A stretch of 21,744 bases of DNA from Candidatus Binatia bacterium (GTDB lineage Bacteria; Desulfobacterota_B; Binatia; UBA9968; JAJDTQ01): positions 1-21,744 of the forward strand of contig JAJDTQ010000166.1 of assembly GCA_022827045.1 (NCBI GenBank), written 5' to 3'. The notes beneath the pieces are model-generated. The model saw only the letters and a program-made list of their open reading frames with translations. It was not told the DNA's origin and made no database searches. Position numbers and translations under genes: made by a program. The stretch's first letter is position 1. Each line of letters starts with the position of its first letter. Of this stretch, positions 12,334 through 20,540 are shown piece after piece.

Positions 12334-15052
12334 CCTTCGGACCCAACTCCTGGTGGAGTGCGTCGCTCAAGGCGTGCAGGCGCCCCTCGTCAAGGATCTT
12401 CCTGCCTTCTCCGTCGGCGACGTAGAAGACGTCGGCCACCTGGTCGACGTCGGTGGAAATCTTGGCCAGGTGAATGGCGAAGCCGAGCGTCGAGAGCAGG
12501 TAGGTGATGGTGAAGAGAACCCCCGGCCGGTCCTGCGTGTACACCTCGACGATGGTGAAATCATCCGACGCGGCATTGTCCCACCGCACATGGGTGGGAA
12601 CTTTCACCGGGGGCCTGTGCGACCACGAGGGCCGCGACCGCCCTACCAGCTCGGCGACGTCCACCTTTCCCTTCAGGACCCTTTCCAGGGACAGCTCCAT
12701 GCGCGACCACTTCCCCGAGTCCATGACCACCTCTGCCCTGCCCTGATGCGAAATGCGGAAGACGTCGAGAATGAGTCCGTCCCGGCGGGTGTTGATGCGC
12801 GCGCTCAACACGTTGAGCTCCATGGCGGCAAAGACCCCGGCGATGGACGCGAACAGGCCGGGCTGGTCGTGGGCGCAGATGGCGACCTCGCTGTGGCCGT
12901 GCTCCGGATGATGGAACACCGCCGCCAGGAACGGCTCGTCCCGGAGGCGCCGCAGCAGCCGGTAGTGGAAGCGCATGTCCTCCTCCCGGGTGGTGAGGAA
13001 GTAGCGCCTGGGCATGGCTTCGACGAAGTCCCGCCGCACCTCGTCGGCGGGATGCTCGGCGCCGAGCTCGGCCATGACCCGCTCCTGTATGCGCCGCACC
13101 TTCAGGTCACGGTCCGGTCTCGCGTACTCTCCCTTCTCGCGCTCTTCCAGGACGTCGTGAGTATGGTTGAAGAGCTCCTCCAGCAACGACGCCTTCCAGT
13201 TGTTCCAGACGTCGGGCCCCACCGCCTTCATGTCCGAATACGTCAACACGTAGAGGGCCTTGAGGTTCTCCGCCGTGCCCATGGTATCCGCCAGGTCCAG
13301 CACGGTCTTCTCGTCCTGGATGTCGCGGCGAAAGGCGGTGCCGGTGAGCAACAGGTGATGAAGCACGAGAAAGGCCAGCAGCTCCTGCTGGTCGACGTTG
13401 AGACCCATGCGCTCGGCTACCCGCAGGGCCATGTCGCGCCCCAGTTCCGAGTGGCCGCCGCCCTGGCCCTTGCCGATGTCGTGGAACAGGATGCCCAGGA
13501 TCAGGATCTCCGGCCTTTCGACCTCCCGGGCAAGCTGCGACAGGCGCGGCAGCGAGTCCTCGAACTCCCCCGACCGCAGGCGCTCGAACTCCTTGACCGC
13601 CCGCATCAGGTGCTGGTCCACGGTGTAGATGTGGTAGAGGTCGTGCAGCGCCATGCAGCGCACCCGGCCGAATTCCGGGATCAGGGCATCCAGGACTCCG
13701 GTGCGATGCATCTCCAGGAGGGTTTCGTAGATCCAGTCGTTGCCGCGCAGAATGTCGAGAAACCCGCGGTTGGCCCCGGCCGATGCCGGGAGTTCCCCTT
13801 CCATGGCTCCGACCCACGCCCTGACCATCTCCCGGGAGTCCTGTCCCAGGTTCAAACGGTACCTTTGCAGGTCCACGAAGAGGTCGAGCAGGTCCTCGGG
13901 AGGCCGGCGCCCGCCGTTGACGGGCCTCACCGCGAGCGTCCGCTCCGTGATCCGCACGCCGGGGCGCAGTTCACGCCCGGGCCGCGGCCGGCGGCGCTGA
14001 GCGGGATCGTGATCCACCGCGCGGTGGATCACGAGCGACGACAGCCGATTGACCTCCTCGGCGTGCAGGTAGTACGAGCGCATGAAGGTCTCGACCTCGC
14101 TCAACCGCTCCTCCCTGTCGAAACCCAGCGCCTGCGCCGCCTGTTCCTGAGACTCGAAGGTCAGCCGGTCCTGATGCCGGCCCGCCAGGAAATGGAGCTC
14201 GTTGCGTGTGCGCCAGAGGAAGTCCCGTCCCCGTTCCAGGACGTCGGCATCCTCTTGCTCCAGAAGGCCCGTACGGGGCAGGTCCTGGAGATCGGCGGCG
14301 CCGCCCTTCGCCCGCGCGATCCACATGGCCGTGTGGATGTCGCGGAGCCCCCCCTGCCCTTCCTTGATGTCGGGCTCCAGCAGGAAGACCGACTCGCCGT
14401 GGCGCTGGTGCCGCCGATCGCGTTCGCTGATCTTGGTGCCGACGAAGCGGTCGGCGCCGCCCCCGCTGAGCTGCCTCCAGAACACCCGCTCCAGGTCCCG
14501 ATACAGCCCTTCGTCGCCGCAAATGTGGCGCGCGTCCACCAGCGCGGTCTGGATCACCTGGTCGCGCCGGGCATGGCGCGCGCACTCGGTCACCGTGCGG
14601 GTCGCATGACCCACGGTCAACCCGGCGTCCCACAAGGGATAGAGGATCCTGTGGGTGACGAACTCCACGTAAGACGCGGCCCGCCAGCCATACAGGAACA
14701 GGATGTCGATGTCCGAGTAGGGATTCAGCTCGCCGCGCCCATATCCGCCCTGGGCCACCACCGCGCAGCGGCCCTTCGACGGCGCCGCCCGGTCTTCCTC
14801 CGCCGCCTCGAACAGGCGGCGCAAGAGGCAGTCGATCATCTCGCCGTATGCCCGCACCACCTCCACGCCCGAAGCCCCCGAGCGATGGGACCGAAGCAGC
14901 CGCTCGCGCCCCTGGTCGATGTACGCCCGGACGCCTTCTCCCGGATTCACGCCCCGGAGTTGCTCGTCCGCGAGCCTCCGCCAGGGCGTGCCCCCTCCGG
15001 CCGCGCGCGTCGGACCCTGCAATTCTCCGCTCCCCCCCACGGCTGTCGTCAT
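12305..15052 (-). CDS. glnD: Bifunctional PII uridylyltransferase / uridylyl-removing enzyme
   Basis: A 915-residue nitrogen sensor that adds or removes UMP on PII proteins in response to glutamine. The nucleotidyltransferase domain has GGYGRGEL (102-109) and SDIDILF (113-119) with metal-binding Asp114 and Asp116. The HD hydrolase domain has LFHDIGKGQGGGHSELG (His524/Asp525) and DLYHIYTVDQHL. Two ACT domains follow: ICAHDQPGLFASIAGVFAAM from about residue 720 and VYTQDRPGVLFTITYLLSTL from about 830. The ATG at 15052 overlaps the amidase stop by one base (TAATG). The open frame continues upstream antisensibly through the amidase gene in another frame, but that part is low-complexity and not GlnD-like. 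No glnB, glnK, amtB or glnA is in the window. Confidence 0.95.
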   Translation of the reverse strand: MTTAVGGSGELQGPTRAAGGGTPWRRLADEQLRGVNPGEGVRAYIDQGRERLLRSHRSGASGVEVVRAYGEMIDCLLRRLFEAAEEDRAAPSKGRCAVVAQGGYGRGELNPYSDIDILFLYGWRAASYVEFVTHRILYPLWDAGLTVGHATRTVTECARHARRDQVIQTALVDARHICGDEGLYRDLERVFWRQLSGGGADRFVGTKISERDRRHQRHGESVFLLEPDIKEGQGGLRDIHTAMWIARAKGGAADLQDLPRTGLLEQEDADVLERGRDFLWRTRNELHFLAGRHQDRLTFESQEQAAQALGFDREERLSEVETFMRSYYLHAEEVNRLSSLVIHRAVDHDPAQRRRPRPGRELRPGVRITERTLAVRPVNGGRRPPEDLLDLFVDLQRYRLNLGQDSREMVRAWVGAMEGELPASAGANRGFLDILRGNDWIYETLLEMHRTGVLDALIPEFGRVRCMALHDLYHIYTVDQHLMRAVKEFERLRSGEFEDSLPRLSQLAREVERPEILILGILFHDIGKGQGGGHSELGRDMALRVAERMGLNVDQQELLAFLVLHHLLLTGTAFRRDIQDEKTVLDLADTMGTAENLKALYVLTYSDMKAVGPDVWNNWKASLLEELFNHTHDVLEEREKGEYARPDRDLKVRRIQERVMAELGAEHPADEVRRDFVEAMPRRYFLTTREEDMRFHYRLLRRLRDEPFLAAVFHHPEHGHSEVAICAHDQPGLFASIAGVFAAMELNVLSARINTRRDGLILDVFRISHQGRAEVVMDSGKWSRMELSLERVLKGKVDVAELVGRSRPSWSHRPPVKVPTHVRWDNAASDDFTIVEVYTQDRPGVLFTITYLLSTLGFAIHLAKISTDVDQVADVFYVADGEGRKILDEGRLHALSDALHQELGPKDDGRSDAAG

Positions 15053-16158
15053 TATGGATTTCCCCTCTTCCGCAACACGTTGGCGTAGTTCTTGATGCCG
15101 CGGTACAGCCCCTCGACAATGGCCTCCTGGAACTCGGCGCGTTGCAGCGCCCGTGCCTCGCGGCGATTGCTGACGAAGAACAGCTCCGTCAGCGCGGCCG
15201 GCATGCGCGCTCCCACCAGCACGTAGAACAACCCCTTCTTCACCCCCAGGTCCTTGGCGCGCGGATAGTGCGGCCGGGTCCTCTTCACCAGCGACGACTG
15301 GAGGTGGCTCGCCAGGCTGATGGAATCCGACAGGTACACGTTCAGCTTGAGGTCGCTCAACATGATTTGCAAGTCCGTGAGGTTCCTGCGCGCGGTGCCG
15401 TTCTCCCTCGCGGCCAGCTTCATGGTGGCTTCGTCCGTGGTCTTGTCCAGGTAATAGGTCTCCAGGCCGCCGGCCCTGCGATTGTGGCTGGCGTTGGCGT
15501 GAAGGGAAAGGAACAGGTCGGCGCGCTCCGCGTTGGCCATGGCCGTGCGTCCCTTGAGGGGAATGAACACGTCGGCGTTCCTGGTAAGGACCACGTCCAT
15601 TCCCATGCGACGGCGGAGCTTGGGAGCCAGCCTCCTGGCCACGCGAAGCACCACGTCCTTCTCCTTGAGGCCGCCCGCGCCGATGGCGCCGGGATCTTTC
15701 CCGCCATGGCCCGGGTCCAGCACGATCCTGCGGACCGCCAACTGCCTGCCCGCAGCCGATCCGCTCTTCCGCTCCACGTCCACCATCAGCCGGTGGGGCT
15801 TCGACAGCAGCACCGCGTCGTGGCTGCCGGGCCGCTTGAGATCGAGCACCACCCGCACCACGTCCGCCTTGTACTGAGCCAGCCGGACCCTGCGAACCAG
15901 CGAATCGCCGACCTGGACCCGCCGCCCGGTCCTCAGGCGAGCCCCCGCGAGATCCAGGTAGATGCGCGGCGGCAGGCGCTTTCGGGGAACCGCCGCCAGG
16001 GTCCGGATGGTGTATTTTACCGGCCCGGACAGGTCGAGGATCACCCGCGTGTAGTTGGATGAGGAGAGGTGCCGCACGCCCGTGAGCACCGCGGCGTCGA
16101 CCTCGAACGCCGAGCCCGCAGCGCACAACCCAAGCAACACCGCCAGTAGACGCGCCAA
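15052..16158 (-). CDS. N-acetylmuramoyl-L-alanine amidase with AMIN domain (AmiC-like)
   Basis: A 368-residue exported peptidoglycan hydrolase that cuts the amide bond between MurNAc and the stem peptide, usually during septum splitting. A signal peptide covers about residues 1-22 (LLAVLLGLCAAGSAFEVDAA). An AMIN targeting domain follows (~25-128: VRHLSSSNYTRVILDLSG, PPRIYLDLAGARL). The Amidase_3 domain starts at about 144, with zinc ligands His151 (LDPGHGGKDPGA), Glu166 (LKEKD) and His220 (LFLSLHANAS), and catalytic Glu325 (AALTELFFVSN). The start is a TTG at 16158 with GGGGAGG four to five bases ahead; no ATG gives the signal peptide. It is 22 bases after mutS and shares a base with glnD. 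Confidence 0.92.
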   Translation of the reverse strand: MARLLAVLLGLCAAGSAFEVDAAVLTGVRHLSSSNYTRVILDLSGPVKYTIRTLAAVPRKRLPPRIYLDLAGARLRTGRRVQVGDSLVRRVRLAQYKADVVRVVLDLKRPGSHDAVLLSKPHRLMVDVERKSGSAAGRQLAVRRIVLDPGHGGKDPGAIGAGGLKEKDVVLRVARRLAPKLRRRMGMDVVLTRNADVFIPLKGRTAMANAERADLFLSLHANASHNRRAGGLETYYLDKTTDEATMKLAARENGTARRNLTDLQIMLSDLKLNVYLSDSISLASHLQSSLVKRTRPHYPRAKDLGVKKGLFYVLVGARMPAALTELFFVSNRREARALQRAEFQEAIVEGLYRGIKNYANVLRKRGNP

Positions 16159-16180
16159 TCCGCCTCCCCGTGGTTCCTGA

Positions 16181-18781
16181 CTACTTGGACAGGCTCCTGG
16201 CCTCCGTCACCAGCTCGTCCAAGACGGTCAACGCCTCCAGGGGGGTGAGCGCGTTGGTATCGATGGCCTGGAGCTTCTCCCGCAACCGGTCCTGACCCGA
16301 GTCGTACAACATCAACTGGACCCCCTCCGGCGCCGGGTCGACGCCGGCAAGGCGAGGTTGCCCCCAGGCATTCAGCTCCTCGCCCTCCAGGTTCTTGAGA
16401 ATCTCCTTGGCCCGCTCGATGAGCGAACGCGGCAATCCGGCCAGGCCGGCCACCTGGATGCCGTAGCTGCGACTGGCCGGACCCTCCTTGAGGGTGCGCA
16501 GAAAGATCACCTCCCCTTGCCATTCCCTGACCGCGAAGTTGAAGTTCTTCACGCGTTCCCGCGTGCGCGCCAGACTCGTCAGCTCGTGGTAGTGGGTGGC
16601 GAACAGCGTGCGCGGCCGGTGCGGCGACTCGTGCAGGAACTCGGCAAGCGACCAGGCAATGGAAATGCCGTCGAAGGTGCTCGTGCCGCGGCCCACCTCG
16701 TCCAGGAGGATCAGGCTCCGGGGCGTGGCCAGGCGCAGGATGCGGGCCGTCTCCTTCATCTCCACCATGAACGTCGACTCTCCCGCCGCCAGCGCATCGG
16801 TGGCACCGAAACGGGTGAACAGCCGGTCCACCAGGCCCACGTGGGCGGCGTCGGCGGGCACGAAGCTGCCCATCTGTGCGAGGATCACCACCAGCGCCAC
16901 CTGCCGCATGTAGGTGGACTTGCCCGCCATGTTGGGGCCGGTCAGGAGCATGATCTGCGTGGCCTCGGAATCCATCCCGCAATCGTTGGGGACGAATCCG
17001 CCGCGCCCCAGCGCGGCCTCCACCGCCGGATGCCGCGCCGCGCGCATGGCCAAGGTCAGGCTGGAGTCCACCCGCGGGCGGACGAAGCGCCGGGTTTCGG
17101 CGGTCTCCGCCAGCGCCAGCAGCGCGTCGAGCCTGGCCAGCGCCAGGCTGGACTGCTTGAGAACCGGGTAGTGAGCGGCGATACGGTCGAGCAGGTCCGC
17201 AAAGATCCGCGCTTCCAGCTTCAGTATCTCCTCGTCGGAGCCCAGCACCCGGGCCTCGTAGTCCTTCAGCTCGGGGGTGATGAACCGTTCGCCGTTGGTC
17301 AGCGTCTGCTTGCGGATGTAGTTGTCCGGAACGTTGCCGAGATTGGCCCGGGTGACCTCGATGTAGTACCCGAACACCTTGTTGTAACGTACCTTCAGCG
17401 AGTTGATGCCGGTGCGCTGGCGCTCCTGGTGCTGCAGGTCGGAGATCCAGCCCTTGGCGTTGCCGCGGATGGACGAGAGCGTGTCCAGCTCTTCATCGAA
17501 ACCGGCGCGCACGAAACCCCCTGCACGGGCGGTGGCCGGGGGCGCGTCCACCAGCGCCCTTTGCACCAGTTCCACCACCTCCGGCGCCGGCTGCAGTTGC
17601 GACCGAAGCCGGGTCAGCGGCTCGCTGCCGCACCCCGCCAACTGCCCGCGCACCGCTTCCAGCGCCCGCAGCGTGTCCTTGATGGCGGTGAGATCCCGGG
17701 GCGACGCGCTCCGGGAGGCGATTCGGCCGGAAAGCCGCTCCAGGTCCTGGACCCCGTGGAGGGCCTCCCGCAGCCTCCGCCGCATCTCCGGAGCGGCCAC
17801 CAGCTCCTCCACGGCGTCCTGCCGGCGTCGGATCCGTTGCTCGTCCAGCAAGGGATAGAGGATCCACTTGCGCAGCTCCCGCGCCCCCATGGCCGTGCGG
17901 GCCGGCTCCAGGACGCCGAGCAGCGAGCCGCGTTTGCCGCCGTCGAAGGCGCGCACCAGCTCGAGATTGGCCTGGGTGTTCTCGTCCAGCATGAGGAACT
18001 GCGAGGCGCGATACGGCTCCAGCGCGGTCAAAACCTGCACGGCACCGGGTGAGCGGTCTTCCAGATAGGCCAGAATGGCGCCCGCGGCCCGCACCCCCAG
18101 CGGCCACTCATCCTGCGGGCCCTGGTAGATGCCGCTGCTGTTCAGCCTCTGGACCGCGGCCCCCGAGAACCACGTCTCCGGCCCCGGGGTGCAGTGCACT
18201 GCTGCATAATCCTCGCGCAGACCGGCAAGAGGACCGGAAAGAGTGTCGGGGATCAGCAGCTCCCGCGGCTGAATCCGCCCCAACTCGTTGGTGAGGGCCG
18301 CGTAGCCCGTCATCTGGGTGAAGCGGAACTCGCCGGTGGTGACGTCGGTGAAGGACAGCCCGTACTCGTCGCGGGCGGCGGTGACGGCGACGAGGAAATT
18401 GTTGACCTCGGCGTCGAGTCCCTCACCCTCGGTGAGAGTGCCGGGGCTGATGACCTTGATCACCTCGCGCCGCACGACTCCCTTGGCGAGCTTGGGGTCC
18501 TCGGTCTGCTCGCAGACCGCCACCTTGAAGCCGGCGGACAGGAGCTTTCCGATGTAAGGGGTGGCCGCGTGGTGCGGCACGCCGCACAGGGGCACGGGCC
18601 CGCCGTCTGTGCGGTTGCGGCTGGTGAGCGCGATGTCGAGCACCTTCGACGCCCTTTCCGCATCCTCGAAGAACATCTCGTAGAAGTCCCCGAGCCGGAA
18701 GAACAGGATGGCGTCCTGGTGACGCTCCTTGATCTCCAGGTACTGATGCATCATGGGCGTGAGCCGTGTCCGCTCCATCAT
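16181..18781 (-). CDS. mutS: DNA mismatch repair protein MutS
   Basis: An 866-residue mismatch-recognition ATPase of normal MutS length. The mismatch-reading Phe-x-Glu is Phe33/Glu35 (GDFYEMFFED). Connector, lever and clamp regions are intact (for example RYNKVFGYYIEVTRANLG). Walker A is GPNMAGKST (Lys621), Walker B is LILLDEVGRGTSTFDG, and FATHYHEL follows. The C-terminus ends with the helical dimer segment NALTPLEALTVLDELV. Two ATGs are adjacent (18781 and 18778), with AGGA about five bases ahead. It appears to be the first gene of the long minus-strand set, 64 bases after the VWA gene; the gap contains no obvious terminator, so read-through from upstream is possible. No mutL is present here. 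Confidence 0.97.
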   Translation of the reverse strand: MMERTRLTPMMHQYLEIKERHQDAILFFRLGDFYEMFFEDAERASKVLDIALTSRNRTDGGPVPLCGVPHHAATPYIGKLLSAGFKVAVCEQTEDPKLAKGVVRREVIKVISPGTLTEGEGLDAEVNNFLVAVTAARDEYGLSFTDVTTGEFRFTQMTGYAALTNELGRIQPRELLIPDTLSGPLAGLREDYAAVHCTPGPETWFSGAAVQRLNSSGIYQGPQDEWPLGVRAAGAILAYLEDRSPGAVQVLTALEPYRASQFLMLDENTQANLELVRAFDGGKRGSLLGVLEPARTAMGARELRKWILYPLLDEQRIRRRQDAVEELVAAPEMRRRLREALHGVQDLERLSGRIASRSASPRDLTAIKDTLRALEAVRGQLAGCGSEPLTRLRSQLQPAPEVVELVQRALVDAPPATARAGGFVRAGFDEELDTLSSIRGNAKGWISDLQHQERQRTGINSLKVRYNKVFGYYIEVTRANLGNVPDNYIRKQTLTNGERFITPELKDYEARVLGSDEEILKLEARIFADLLDRIAAHYPVLKQSSLALARLDALLALAETAETRRFVRPRVDSSLTLAMRAARHPAVEAALGRGGFVPNDCGMDSEATQIMLLTGPNMAGKSTYMRQVALVVILAQMGSFVPADAAHVGLVDRLFTRFGATDALAAGESTFMVEMKETARILRLATPRSLILLDEVGRGTSTFDGISIAWSLAEFLHESPHRPRTLFATHYHELTSLARTRERVKNFNFAVREWQGEVIFLRTLKEGPASRSYGIQVAGLAGLPRSLIERAKEILKNLEGEELNAWGQPRLAGVDPAPEGVQLMLYDSGQDRLREKLQAIDTNALTPLEALTVLDELVTEARSLSK

Positions 18782-18845
18782 GTCATCCTAACACGGGACG
18801 GGGCGGCGGACCTCGGCGAGCCGATGCGATCCGCGCGACAGGCTG

Positions 18846-20438
18846 CTACACCTTGCGCCGCTGGCCCAGCAGGTAGTCCACGAGCAGGTACTGTCCCAGA
18901 CGATCGGGACGGGTGTAGAAAGCGCGCCCCTTGTTGAGCCGGGTCATCTCGTCCACGAAGCCCTTCAACACCGGGCTGTCGTCCAGCATGAAGGTGTTGA
19001 TGGTGATGCCCCGCTGGGTGACCCGTTTCGCTTCCTTCAGGGTCTCCTCGGCCGCGCGCTGGCTGATGCCGCCGAAGCTCAGCGGCCATTCGCAATAAAG
19101 CCGTCCCTGGCGGCAGTACGCGGTGGGCTGGCCGTCGGTGATGACGATGATCTGCTGGTTGCGGGTCGAACTCCGCTTCTTCAACAGGTCGATGGCGAGA
19201 TGGAGTCCGTCCTGAAGGTTGGTGAAGGGATCTCCCATGTTCCAGGTGGCTTCCGGCAGATCCTTCGCCTTCAGCTCCACCGCCCGGGTAAAGAAACCGA
19301 CGATGCCGAAATAGTCCTGGGGATACTTGGAACGGCACAGGGACTCCATGGCCAGGGCCACCTTCTTGGCCGCGGCGAATCGCCCGTCCCAGCTCATGGA
19401 CCAGCTCATGTCCAGCAGCAGGACCGTGGCGGCCCGGGTCGAGTACTGGGAATCGAAGACCATGAAGTCCCTCGGCTCGAGGCTCAAGGGCACCTTCGCG
19501 TCGCGTCGCAGGGCGGCCCGGAGGGTTTCGTTGAGGTTGAGGTTCAGGGGGTCGCCGGAGACGTACGGCCTGCTCGACTCGGGCACGACCTCCTGGGAGC
19601 CGTGCCGGGCGATCTGATGACGACCGGCCGCGTCCCGGCTGAGCTGCTTGTAGATGTCCCGCAGGGCGATCTGGCCGATGCGCCGGACGCCCCGCGGCGT
19701 CAGTTCGAAGTGGTCGCCCTTGTCGACGACGTAGCCGCCGTCCTCAAGGGAAGACTCCAGCCGCATCACCCCCTCGTAGTCCTCCTGGGCCTGCGCTCCC
19801 AGCAGGCTGTTCAGAAGGTCCATGTCCACGTCCTTGGGATGGCTGCTGGACAGCTGCCCCTCCAGCCTCTGCAGCCCCTCCATGCGTTCCTGGAGCTCCG
19901 AGGCTTCCTCGAAATTCAACGATTCCTGGCCCCTGAAGAGGTTTCCCTCACGTCGAATATAGTTTTCGAGCCGGCGTATCTTGTCCAGTTGGGAGAGGAT
20001 CTCCTCGAAATCCTTCTTTGCCTCCGGATTCTCGAAATTGTAGCCCGCCAGCCGCTCGATGGCGTCGCTCAGCTTGGGCGGAAGGTGCTGCAGGAACTCG
20101 TCCTTCCTCTCCGCCTCCGCCCGGTCCGGGTTCTCCTGCAGGGTCTTGCGTTCGCTGGCGACGATGTCCTGAAGCTTCTCCTGGATCTCGTCGAGCGCCG
20201 AGCGGATCTGGTACTGCTCGTACATCCGGCGCTTTTCCCGGGCCACCTGCGACAGCAGGTCGTCGAGGCCCGCGACGCGCTCCTCGTCCTCGCCCATGCC
20301 GCGCTGCATCAGGCGGCGCATGGACTGCTGCAGGTCTCCGGTCTCGTCGAGGTGCTCGTTCAGTTGGTCGAACACCTCGTCCGGGCGCATGGACCTGTCC
20401 TGCACCCCGTTCCAGCGACTGTAGCGGGCGTGGATCAT
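18846..20438 (-). CDS. VWA-domain protein paired with a MoxR/chelatase-type AAA+ ATPase
   Basis: A 530-residue cytoplasmic protein with no signal peptide. Residues ~20-230 are highly charged and helical, with probable coiled coils (for example REKRRMYEQYQIRSALDEIQ). A von Willebrand A domain fills the C-terminal third, with the metal-ion site DMSWSMS (Asp343) and later FTNLQDGLHLA and IVITDGQPT. The N-terminus IHARYSRWNG matches the start I recall for this family, which supports the ATG at 20438 although no ribosome-binding site precedes it; ATG 20390 is the alternative. The AAA+ partner is 85 bases upstream. Such pairs are thought to remodel or insert metal or cofactors into client proteins. 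The client here is unknown. Confidence 0.85.
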   Translation of the reverse strand: MIHARYSRWNGVQDRSMRPDEVFDQLNEHLDETGDLQQSMRRLMQRGMGEDEERVAGLDDLLSQVAREKRRMYEQYQIRSALDEIQEKLQDIVASERKTLQENPDRAEAERKDEFLQHLPPKLSDAIERLAGYNFENPEAKKDFEEILSQLDKIRRLENYIRREGNLFRGQESLNFEEASELQERMEGLQRLEGQLSSSHPKDVDMDLLNSLLGAQAQEDYEGVMRLESSLEDGGYVVDKGDHFELTPRGVRRIGQIALRDIYKQLSRDAAGRHQIARHGSQEVVPESSRPYVSGDPLNLNLNETLRAALRRDAKVPLSLEPRDFMVFDSQYSTRAATVLLLDMSWSMSWDGRFAAAKKVALAMESLCRSKYPQDYFGIVGFFTRAVELKAKDLPEATWNMGDPFTNLQDGLHLAIDLLKKRSSTRNQQIIVITDGQPTAYCRQGRLYCEWPLSFGGISQRAAEETLKEAKRVTQRGITINTFMLDDSPVLKGFVDEMTRLNKGRAFYTRPDRLGQYLLVDYLLGQRRKV

Positions 20439-20466
20439 GAGCGGTAAACCGCGGTCATCAGCGTGC

Positions 20467-20540
20467 TTCCGTAAGTGAATGGGAGCGGCCGGGTCGAAGC
20501 GCCGCCCCTACGTCGTCGGGGAGTCACTTTCCGTAAGTGA
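20467..20540. repeat. 12-base direct repeat spanning the end of the AAA+ gene
   Basis: TTCCGTAAGTGA occurs exactly at 20467-20478 and again at 20529-20540, 62 bases apart. The second copy encodes part of the ATPase C-terminus (ITYGK before the stop); the first lies in the 85-base gap before the VWA gene. It looks like a small tail duplication. The rest of the gap (20439-20523) holds no gene and no clear promoter. Confidence 0.6.

Noticed and set aside
14009..14035. Palindrome in glnD (gatcgtgatccaccgcgcggtggatcacgag) as a regulatory site or SECIS-like element
   Set aside because: It lies within the coding frame of glnD with no nearby in-frame TGA. It is probably a chance GC-rich palindrome in the codons for VIHRAVDHD, though its near-perfect symmetry is noted.
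12257..15088. A 943-codon plus-strand open frame opposite glnD
   Set aside because: It is the antisense shadow of glnD, which has all its catalytic motifs on the minus strand. The plus-strand product has no recognisable fold.
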